Shown here one piece after another: positions 1 to 9,027 of a stretch of 64,000 nucleotides of DNA. The stretch covers positions 94,882 through 158,881 of the forward strand of contig KL197738.1 in NCBI GenBank assembly GCA_000697665.1, read 5' to 3'. Numbering within the stretch: position 1 is the first letter of the stretch; every line of letters begins with the position of its first letter. Source of the DNA: Jaapia argillacea MUCL 33604 (taxonomy: Eukaryota > Basidiomycota > Agaricomycetes > Jaapiales > Jaapiaceae). Under the pieces are notes generated by a model. The model made no database searches, had not been told where the DNA came from, and saw only the letters and a program-made list of their open reading frames with translations. A program made the translations under genes and the position numbers.

Positions 1-263
1 CTTTGTCCCTCAAGACTAGTTCTATGTCCCTCAGCACTAGCTCTACACCCTACAATAACACAAGGGACAGGTACATATCCCTTCGACATCCCTCTAATAC
101 ATCCTTGTTCCTGCACATCCAACCTCTAGTACTTGCACCCAACCTTCATCATTCTGACTCCTTGTTACATCAACACTCTACCTTCCAGTATGACCTGGAC
201 CATGGACTACAGACCCCTATGTCTGTGACTCACAGATCAGACCATTAACTGTGGACTATGGAC

Positions 264-455
264 TACATCAGGAAATCCAGTCTGGGTCTAGAATTACTAT
301 TTTTGTCTCTTAGAGTCTATTTGGGTGCCAATAGTTTCCATAGTGGTTCTAGCGAGTTCTAGAAAGGGTGCCATCTGTTTGGTGCTCTGAAAATAGCCTT
401 TCAAGTCAGAAAGACCTTAATAGTTGGGCGTTCACAGCCCAGAGCACAGAATAGT
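264..455 (+). repeat. Left arm of a ~190-bp inverted repeat
   Basis: This segment matches the reverse complement of 4668-4859 with scattered substitutions. Shared blocks include the run around the TCTGGGTCTAGAATTACTAT motif, the GGTGCTCTGAAAATAG block and the AATAGTTGGGC block. The arms are about 4.2 kb apart and face each other. They could be terminal inverted repeats of one decayed element, or two copies of the same repeat in opposite orientation. No intact transposase lies between them. Similarity stops abruptly at the inner edge, near 455. Confidence 0.7.
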
Positions 456-839
456 CCAAACTAGATGGGCTTCATCTAGTTGTCTTTGGCACTGAATCTA
501 TGGGTCTCAAAGAGACCCAAATAGTTAGAGGGCTAAATTTATAGACTATTCTAGGCTGCTTTGTTCTTAGCCTCTGATTATTGGGTGACAATAGAATCAT
601 TATTGTATTAGCAGCAAGAGATATTAGAATAATGCACAACAATGGTTATACTAATGACAAAAGACCATAGACTCTTCAATGTCAGGGAATGCATCCTACG
701 TGGCATCCCTGTCAACAGACATGATGGTGTCACCATCGGCGTCCTCCTGGATGGAGCTGGCATTCTCTTGGATGGAGCTGTGGGAGCCATTATCAGAATG
801 GGTGTCTGTGGCATCCCCATTATGACTTGCGAAGTGCAG

Positions 840-1240
840 GGATGATGAGGGGGTGAGGGTATGCCAAATCGACTTGTAAAGAGGGTGTTTGGGTTGGTGA
901 GAGCAAAGGGACAGTGAGGGGGTGAGGGTATGCTGAATCAACAGTGTTGGCATTGGCCAAAAGTGAGGGTGATGATATGTTCGTGTTTGTGAGAGCGCAG
1001 GAACCATGAGGATACATGGGTATTCTTGAAGTGTTGCTGAATCAACCTGTAATGAGGGTGTTGACATTGGAGAGAGTGAGGGTGATGATGTGTTCAAGTT
1101 TGCAAGAGCGCCAGGGACTGTGACAGTATGAGGGTATGCTGAATTGACTTGTAAAGTTGGTGTTGGCATTGGCAAATGTAAGGGTGATGATGTATTTGTG
1201 TTCACAAGAGCACAGGGACAGTGATGATACAAGCAAGGGT
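840..1240 (-). repeat. About four degenerate ~100-bp tandem repeats
   Basis: Copies beginning near 856, 924, 1018 and 1130 share GAGGGTATGCTGAAT, GTGTTGGCATTGG, AGGGTGATGATGT and AGAGCRCAGGGACAGTG blocks. Unit length varies. On the minus strand two adjacent copies read as similar Ser/Thr/Pro-rich peptides (TNTSSPL... and LNTSSPS...), but the frame shifts in the later copies. This looks like a decayed repetitive coding segment or minisatellite inside transposon-derived DNA rather than a live gene. A block containing GTGGCATCCCCATTATGACT, just outside the array, occurs both near 811 and near 1335. Confidence 0.6.
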
Positions 1241-1339
1241 GGGGGTCAAGCGAGGGTGAGGGTAGGAGCAAAGGAATAGTTACAAGAGAAACTCACCCTG
1301 ATGAAACCTCTGCAACTATCTCGAAAACCCTGAGATGTG

Positions 1340-1878
1340 GCATCCCCATTATGACTTGCTCCAGCATCTGGCATCAAGAGTGAATGAGCACAAGGTTTTG
1401 GAAATAGATATGCACTTACCAAAAGACAACACACTGGGGGATGGGCACTGAAGAGACTTGGCCAGCTTCAGCAGTGCACTTTTCAATATTTAAGAAAATA
1501 TGAGTGACATAACAGATATAGAAAACAGAGATAAGACTGACCAGCTTCATTGGATGCATCCGCAATTCAGAAGTTCAGCAACCAAGTGCCCATCATCTTG
1601 GCTCAAGGCACCAGAACCAATGCCAGCAGGGGTGACAGCTCTAGAGGAGGGGCCTGACACCAAAGAGGGAGTAGTAGCCTTTGAAATTGGCATAGATTGA
1701 CTATGTTGAGAAGGACGAGGGGGGGGGCGCTTGTCTGGGGTGGTTGACCTTTGGATTTGGGTTTTGGTAGAGGGGGAGAACCACCAGGTTGGGGGGGAAG
1801 CAGGGTGCTTTGCAACATTACATGCTGAGACTGGCGTGTGGCTAGGGTGGCAGATGAGGGTTTCTTGGAGGCAGGCAT
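1340..1878 (-). pseudogene. Possible fragment of a transposon-associated protein
   Basis: A minus-strand frame begins MPASKKPSSATLATR and continues into a Pro/Lys-rich stretch. A second frame ends ALSQDDGHLVAELL, which loosely resembles the start of a Myb/SANT-like DNA-binding domain of the kind carried by some fungal transposons. The two parts are in different frames and no acceptable join is obvious. I read it as a decayed fragment. The assignment rests on faint resemblance only. Confidence 0.2.
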
Positions 1879-2639
1879 AGATTAAAGATAGCAGAAAGAT
1901 AGAAGCAGAGAGTGGGTGAAGAATGAGTGTACAGTGAGTGTGTAGTAGTTGAAGGCTGGGAGTTATGGAGTGTGGTTGGTATGAGCTGGCAGTTCCAACA
2001 GGATGTGCGTTCTGAGAACACTGAGTTGAACAGATCATATGCAAGTATTACATTAGGTTCAAATGTTAGTCTACTATAAATAAAAGTCTATGATGAGTCT
2101 AACTACATTAAGTCATCTGAATAGGCTGATTGGAATCAACCCTCAAATCAAGCCCCAAAATAAAAGAAAAAAGAGAAGATTCTATACTGGAGATTGTACA
2201 AGATGTATCAGAAGTTGGCACACAGAATTCACCTGGAGATGACATAGAGTGAAGCAGAAAGTACTGAGAGATCCAGAAAAATGAAACAAAACAAGCCAGA
2301 AAGTGCCAGAAAGTGTGGAAGAGAGTAAACATCTGGGGGTGAAGTGCAGAACCCTGAGGAAGTTGGAAACAACAAAGAATAGATATCCAAGAGTGCAGAC
2401 AGAACTAGTGTCATGTAGTTCTCACTAATCAGCACCAGAAAGGAACAGTATAAGCGTGCAAATGCCCAACGGAAAGACTTAGTGTTGGCACACCCAATGT
2501 TAACAGATTTACAAAGTACAATGACATGGAAATGAGCGGTTTGCAATTCTGTGCTGCTCGCAACTGCGAGTGGCACAGATACACAGACTGTCAATGTCCG
2601 GGCTCGTGTGCTATTCTTACAAGTCCGTACATTGATGCA

Positions 2640-2760
2640 CACACTTTAATGTTGAACATTCACCTTCTGACATTGAGTGTTCATGTTCTATCATTGAATG
2701 TTTGCCTTCTATCGACAAGCATTCACCTTCTACCATTGAACACCCCAGTTCAACACTGCC
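2640..2760 (+). repeat. Short imperfect tandem repeat, ~22-bp unit
   Basis: The stretch alternates CATTGAATGTTYRCCTTCTAYC-like units, about five copies with several substitutions each. Flanking sequence is AT-rich and no gene spans it. It is probably a small minisatellite. Confidence 0.55.
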
Positions 2761-2929
2761 TAAGCTTGACTTTCTTATTGCCTTTCCAGCACTGAACATC
2801 TGTCAATCCCTGATTTCTCAGCCTTGCTTTGGCTATATCTCTCAATTTACACTATCTAGGATCTGAATACTTGAGTGCTTTTGTCTTTCTGACCTGTCTA
2901 AAATCTCATACGTCTCCAAATGCCTCAAC

Positions 2930-3530
2930 CACTTGTCCATGGAGTTGCCATCTGCCCAGCATGCTTGAAAAAAACAGGGAAGCAAAGGAGGAGGATGGGA
3001 GGGAGGAGGAGATGTTGGATGAGACTTTGGATGACTGGGGTTTTGAAGGGTCTGGAAGGAGCTTAGAGGTGGTGAGAGAGAGATGGGACTTGAGGGGGAA
3101 GGAATGGAGGGTGGAGATGATTTGGGGGATAGTGGGAATAGCTGGGAGGGTAGTGATGGGAGAGGATATGGAGCTGATGGGGCTGATGAAGAGATGCTGA
3201 GAGAGAGTCATTCTAAGCCAGAGGCAGGGCCTTTCAGGCCAGTTCAGTGCTTTCAGGAGGATGTGGAAGACACCAGGGTGAGTGTGGATCATCTGACAGC
3301 AGGGAGGGTTATCAGGGTGGATAGAGGGTTGTATGAGAAGTGGCATAGCAGGTTCAGGGATGAGATACATGATGAGCAGGTAGGTGCAGATGGTGACTTT
3401 GAGATGGGAGACCCAGTAGATGGAGGTGGAGACAATCTTGCCATCCCTTTGCAATAGAGATGGATTGGAGGGTAGCTCAGTGGGCATTGAAGGAGTCAAC
3501 AAAGACCCAGTTATGAGCGCCTGGCATTCA
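2930..3530 (+). pseudogene. Degraded Plavaka-like transposase N-terminal region
   Basis: The plus strand encodes FRPVQCFQEDVEDT, then AGRVIRVDRGLYEKWHSRF, then in another frame EMDWRVAQWALKES. In the Plavaka-type transposases of basidiomycetes as I know them, comparable sequences occur in this order near the N-terminus, as a phrase like AGRVIRIDEGLHxKW followed by ELDWKVAQWAIK. The frame changes and stop codons show that it is broken. The catalytic part is absent, because sequence beyond about 3530 is AT-rich and not coding. An upstream Glu/Gly-rich segment (2960-3200) fits the acidic linker of such proteins. The family assignment is from memory of the motif order, not from a search. Confidence 0.5.
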
Positions 3531-3879
3531 GAAATAGTTTTAGATGACTGTAACTCATTCTTGGTAAAGCACTGGACCTCTGTATATTCCTATCAGACTA
3601 TCTGGTAGATGTAGTTCTCAGATTTTTGTAGAAGTTGTACTCTAGTTCTATTATAGTCTTGTAGAGGCAGAAATACTACTTTCTAGGACAGCTGAACCTT
3701 GGGGGTTCTTAAATAGTTCCAGAGACTGGAACTGCCTTCTATTTGGGGATCTGACAGCATATTAGAGTGTCCTGTGAAAACACCCATTCTCTAGGGGCTT
3801 CTTTGAGTCTAGATGTTATGTGGAAAAACAATGTATTTCTAAAAAAGGCTATGGGATCAATTTCCAGCCAGAACCAGTT

Positions 3880-4240
3880 TTCCTGATGTACAGACCCCTA
3901 ACTACAGACTCCTATCCTTCTGACTCACTTCAACTCATGCTTACTACTGTCTGACTACTGTCTTACTCATCCTCACTATACACTACAGACTGTGCTTCAC
4001 CTTAGTATAAATACTTCCCTGTATTTGCTAGTATTCCCCATCTTATTCACTTTGTCAATATAGATTGTTATCTTTATTCACATCATCCCAACTTGATCCT
4101 CATCTGATTATCTATCTGGAAACCTCTGATAGTCTTTCATCCTCTTGTCATTCTACTTCTGGGGCTGTAGCCTAGGTATCATCAGAGAAGTATCAAAGTC
4201 TTACATTGTGTACTTTGTTGAAGTAACGATCTTAACAATG
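3880..4240 (+). other. Possible solo-LTR-like segment with TATA box
   Basis: The segment has a TATAAATA box at 4006-4013, pyrimidine-rich flanks and an end near a TAACA tract. That is the arrangement expected of the promoter half of a long terminal repeat. Its start (CCTGATGTA) recalls the outer edge of the 264-455 inverted-repeat family. No second copy in direct orientation and no pol gene is present, so an LTR origin is only a suggestion. Confidence 0.25.
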
Positions 4241-4667
4241 TTTGCATGGAATTCTTGCTTTCGATAGCAGGATAAGTGGCTACTAGATCAGTTGAGTTTG
4301 AGTTGAGACTTCAATAGCTGAGGCAGGTGATGGATTGAATGAACTGACCTGGACCCAGTTGTACACTTATAGTACTTGCCACAAAGATCATCATAAGAAG
4401 GCTTTGTGATGCATGGTGCTGACAACAATAGTACCAACATTCAACAGAGAACAAGCCCAAAAAAAGCAAAGTATTCCCACCAAGTTTGGACCATATCATG
4501 TGCTGTATCTCCAAATCATGGTGGGAATAGTATGCTTTACTATGCCATGCTTAGTTATTGTGCTACTAGGGACTTATATGCCATTGCTCTCTTATCTCTA
4601 CTCAATATACAGTATATCCTGTACAATCATCACTTACTTGCCAGTCATGATATCAGTGTCACCAGAC

Positions 4668-4859
4668 ACTATTCTGCACTCTGGGTTGTGAATGCCCAAC
4701 TATTATGATCTTTCTGAATTGGAAGCCTATTTTCAGAGCACCAAAAAGGTGGCACCCTTCCTAGAACCAGCTAGAAGTGCTATGACAACTATTGGCACCC
4801 AAATAGACTTCAAGAGACAAAAATAGTAATTCTAGACCCAGACAGTATTTCATGATGTA
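4668..4859 (-). repeat. Right arm of the ~190-bp inverted repeat
   Basis: This is the reverse-complement partner of 264-455. The outer ends align at TACATCA and the inner ends at CAGAATAGT, and both arms are 192 bp. See the left arm for interpretation. Confidence 0.7.
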
Positions 4860-5322
4860 TCAAAGTTGACAGCATTCATAATTGGGTTTTTGTTTCAAAT
4901 GCAGGCTATGATTATTATTTTGAGTTTTGCTTAGCTTCTCACCATTCTTATCTTTGCATATATTTTGTTCATAAATGTCCTTGCACTGTATGAGTATAGA
5001 TTTCAAATTATTCATCACACCTTACATTGACTAAGTTACTACCAATGTCAGTCTTCTGCTCAAGATGTTGTCTCAATTAACAATGTACCTGGCTAGTGAC
5101 CTGCAAGCTATGTTGTGGCACCTTTATGTGTATCTTGAAATTTCTCCAACTGTACTTCCTGTTCCTCCTTATCTCATTTCAGTATCTTGCTTTCAGTCAT
5201 CTGCTATGCAGTCAAAGTTCAATTATGACAATCAAAACTATTCAACATAAGGCATCACCAAAATGTGTACAGACAAAACATAAAGTTGAATTTGAGGCTT
5301 GAAATGAAGAGATTTAAAGAGG
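4860..5322. other. Intergenic, no gene seen
   Basis: AT-rich DNA downstream of the GTPase stop codon on the minus strand. It probably holds the 3' UTR and polyadenylation region of that gene. I see no conserved coding frame. Confidence 0.4.
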
Positions 5323-8300
5323 CTATAAGGCACAATGTTTTAGTGAATCTAGGTTGCATAAGATAAGGTGTACCATCAAGTTTTGAATCACTTGTTGAAA
5401 AAGCCATTCTTGAATTGTCTCCTTGGACCAGTTAGAGTTAAAGGTGTCTTGGAGACAGCCATGAAGATTCAGGATTGTTCTAGAAGTTTGGCATTCACTA
5501 GTAGCCTTGGTAAATGCTTTGGAGAAGTCTGGCTCAGACAGCTTCTGGGCATGCTCAGCAATTATAAGCATAACTAAGAGTATGGTGTGAATAGTAATGA
5601 AAGTATAAAGTTGATTGGAAATACCAGCAAGGGCATAGATATTGATTGAAGTGGAAGACTGGTTAAAGGGATTAATGAGAAATTTGAATAATGGAGTAAG
5701 CAAATAAATTCTCACAGAATCAACAGTCTCAAACCCCGTAATAGCTGACTTCAGGTCAATAAGACATGAATCCTAGAACATATTGTAATAGTGAAGGTGG
5801 GATGAAAAGGTGCATAGTAACGTTGAATATGCATACCATCTGAATGAATGAATTAAGCTATGATAATCACCCTCAACAAAGCACTCACTTTCTAGTAGGC
5901 AATGAAAGCCAGCAAAAGTAGGTCAGGTAATAAGTGCAAGATAGACCACCCTCAATAGAACACTTACTCCCTAGTAGGCAATGAAAGCCAGCAAAAGCAG
6001 GTCAGATGATGAGTCCAAGATAGACCACCCTCAACAGAACACTCACTCCCTAGTAGGTAATGAAAGCCAGCAAAAGTAGGTCAGGTAATGAGTCCAAGAT
6101 AGACCACCCTCAACAGAGGACTCACAGGCTAGTAGGCAATAAAAGCCAGCAAAAACAGGTCAGGCAATGAGTGCAAGATAGACCACCCTCAATAGAGCAC
6201 TCACTTCCTAGTAGGCAATGAAAGCCAGCAAAAGCAGGTCAGGTGATAAGTCTAAGATAGACCACTCTGAACAGAGCACTCACATCCTGGTAGGCCATGA
6301 AAGCCAGCAAAAGCAGGTCAGGTAATGAGTCCAAGATAGACCACCCTCAATAGAGCACTCACTACCTAGTAAGTAGTGAAAGCCAGCAAAAGCAGGTCAG
6401 GTAAAGAGTCTAAGATAGACCACCCTGAACAGAGCACTCACATCCTAGTTGGCAATGAAAGCCAGCAAAAGCAGGTCAGATAATGAGTCCAAGATAGACC
6501 ACCCTCAACAGAGCACTTACTCGCTAGTAGACAATGAAAGCCAGCAAAAACAGGTCAGGTGATGAGTGCAAGGTAGACCACCCTCAATAGAGCACTCACA
6601 AACTAGTAGGCAATGGAAGCCAGCAAAAGCAGGTCAGATAATGAGTGCAAGATAGACCACCCTCAATAGAGCACTCACATACTAGTAGGCAATGAAAGCC
6701 AGCAAAAGCAGGTCAGATAAAGAGTGCAAGATAGACCCAAACAGAGCACTCACTTCCTAGTAGGCAATAAAAGCCAGTGAAATCAGGTCAGGTAATGAGT
6801 CCAAGATAGACCACCTTTAACAGAGCACTCACTCCCTAGTAGGCAATGAAAGCCAGCAAAAGCAGGTCAGGTAATGAGTCCAAGATAGACCACCCTCAGC
6901 AGAGCACTCACTCGCTAGTAGACAGTGAAAGCCAGCAAAAGCCAGCCAGGTCATAAGTCCAAGATAGACTACCCTCAATAGGACACTCACTGCCTAGTAG
7001 ACATAAAAGCCAGCAAAAGTAGGTCAGGTAATAAGTCCAAGATAGACCACCCTCAATAGAGTACTCACTCCCTAGTAGGCAATGAAAGCCAGCAAAAGCA
7101 GGTTAGGTGATTAGTGCAAGATAGACTACCCTCAATGGAGCACTCACCCGCTAGTAGGCAATGAAAGCCAGCAAAAGCAGGTCAGGTGATGAGTGCAAGA
7201 TAGACTACCCTTAACGGAGCACTCACAAACTAGTAGGCAATGTAAGCCAGTAAAAGCTGGTCAGGTAAAGAGTGCAAGATAGACCTGAACAGAGCACTCA
7301 CTTCCTAGTAGGCAATAAAAGCCAGCAAAAGCAGGTCAGGTAATGAGTCCAAGATAGACCAGCCTCAACAGAGCACTCACTCTCTAGTAGGCAACAAAAG
7401 CCAGCAAAAGCAGGTCAGGTAATGAGTCTAAGATAGACCACCCTCAACAGAGCACTCACATACTAGTAAACATTAAAAGCCAGCAAAAGCAGGTCAGGTA
7501 GTGAGTGCAAGATAGACCACCCTCAACAGAGCACTCACTCCCTAGTAGACAATGAAAGCCAGTAAAGGCAGGTCAGGTAATGAGTTCAAGATAGACTACT
7601 CTTAATAGAGCACTCACAAACTAGTAGGCAATGAAAACCAGCAAAAGGAGGTTGGTTAATGAGTGTAAGATAGACCATCTTCAACAGAGTACTCACAGCC
7701 TAGTAGATTTTAGTCTCTTACTTCAACTAGCCAGTATTTCTTTGGACTTACCCAGAATTTTGGAAACAATGGTAGTACTCTGAACCCCATTTCTTCATCA
7801 ACAGCTTGGTCAGTTATCTTCAAAGCCTCTCTAAAACATCATCATCATCAATGTGTTACCATAGAACTAATCCCAGCACTTTACCCAATTGCTTGTTTGA
7901 TATTGAGCTTTAAATCTTTTGCTTGTACTGAAATGAACAAGCGACGTAACCCATCATCATCAATGGCAGCAGCAGTTCTTTCAATAAGTTCAGAGCAGTT
8001 GTTTTCTGGTTTATCCATATCTGTGGATATCTTATCAGCCATATATTTATGGAAGGAACTATCAGCAGATCAAGTTACCTTGCAAGCATATCCATTCCTT
8101 TGGCTGATAAGGTACTGCTTTCAACCTGGACAAATACTGCTCCTGAAATATTTTATTAGCATATTGAGAAGCTCCTTGAAATGCTTCCTGGTCAGTCTTG
8201 CCATCTTCTAAGAGCTTCCCGAAGGTGATGTTGATCTGAGCATCAAATTTGGTAAAGATTGCAATCACAGGAACTGGTGTGATTGGCAAGTCAGACAATA

Positions 8301-9027
8301 CCTCATCCTGATATAATAAGCTTACCTCCCCAAGTTCCTTCCTTGAAGAAGCCCAATTCCGGGTCTGAAAGTGGTCGGGAGTCATCCATCGGAACACAAT
8401 ACCTGAAATACAGGAGCTATAGTCACATCACAGAATTCCCAGAACATCAATCCTTACCAAATTGCATGCACCTTGTCCTTTAATTGCTCATGATCGGACC
8501 GCTTCCTAATGAACTCCCGAACAATTTCCATCTCTCCTACCGCTCCAGCTTCAAACCCACGGGAGTCATGGAATATGAACTGGCTTCCGGGAAAGGTGAT
8601 TTGATGCTCGATATTGTGCTCTCCGCGCTACAGAAGTAACAATGAAGAAATTAAGCTGATCTGTGAATTGCTGAACCCAACCAATGTCTACCTGCAAAGT
8701 CGGCTTCTGGAACAATGCAGATGTTTTCTGGAAGAAGCCTCCTCTCAACTTGGAGAATGTCAGTACTATCATTTCGCAATCCAAAAGATCATCACAACAC
8801 ACCTTTTTCCCGTTCTGATCATAGACGATCGGCTTGGTCTCGGGTGTTGCATTGCATACCTTGTGGAGGATGGTTGTCTTCCCTGCGTTGGCTTTCCCGA
8901 TGACGAGGATTCGGAACTGAGGGCAGCTGGCTCGAAGCGCCATGATATTGTTGGTGCCGCTGGGGGGTACGGATGGACCATTGTCATCGGCGTTGACGAC
9001 TCGGGAAACTTCTGGGATGGCAGACAT
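5323..9027 (-). CDS. G-domain (P-loop) GTPase with a one-codon micro-exon array
   Basis: The start MSAIPEVS is at 9027. Hand-built exons are 8803-9027, 8692-8748, 8458-8627, 8326-8402, 8079-8273, 7885-8020, 7752-7830, then the micro-exon array, then 5323-5772. Exons including the micro-exons total 1464 nt (487 residues). Every junction keeps frame and has GT...AG. The Walker A motif is GKANAGKT (residues 44-51), HDSRGFEAG supplies the switch/G3 region and TKFD is the guanine-specificity motif. The last exon has a hydrophobic stretch and then AEHAQKLSEPDFSKAFTKA, which fits the C-terminal pattern of these basidiomycete proteins as I remember it. Exon 7 ends ...LFPKFW in phase 0 and the last exon begins DSCLIDLK in phase 0, so the array lies inside the gene. 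The cellular role of this expanded family is unknown. The alternative is one 1,979-nt intron (5773-7751), which also keeps frame. Confidence 0.8.
5868..7705 (-). repeat. 79-bp tandem array: repeated introns flanking 24 variable triplets
   Basis: On the minus strand each unit reads GTRAGT...CTGACC...CTACTAG followed by three bases. All 24 donors are GTRAGT (22 GTGAGT, 2 GTAAGT) and all 24 acceptors are AG (23 TAG, one CAG at 6287). Triplet starts and amino acids in transcript order are: 7697 A, 7618 F, 7539 G, 7460 Y, 7381 R, 7302 E, 7227 F, 7148 R, 7069 G, 6991 A, 6912 R, 6833 G, 6754 E, 6679 Y, 6600 F, 6521 R, 6442 D, 6363 V, 6284 D, 6205 E, 6126 P, 6047 G, 5968 G, 5889 K. Spacing is 79 bp except 75 (7302/7227), 78 (7069/6991) and 75 (6754/6679). 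All of these indels fall inside intron sequence. A further ATG triplet at 5837-5839 lies between two non-repeat introns (5840-5888 and 5773-5836). The repeat itself is certain. Splicing of each triplet is inferred. Confidence 0.9.

Noticed and set aside
2906-3502. 198-codon minus-strand frame
   Set aside because: Shadow of the Glu/Gly-rich Plavaka-like fragment read on the plus strand.
5868-7705. Array as a CRISPR array
   Set aside because: Eukaryotic context, 79-bp units with only three variable bases, no spacers of CRISPR length and no cas genes.
5868-7705. Array as an ordinary non-coding minisatellite
   Set aside because: Not excluded, but it fails to explain why variability is confined to the three bases between perfectly kept splice signals and why flanking exons match in phase.
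8274-8325. Frameshift in the GTPase gene between exons 4 and 5
   Set aside because: A 52-nt GT...AG intron accounts for the frame change and yields the expected VPVIAIFTKFD segment.
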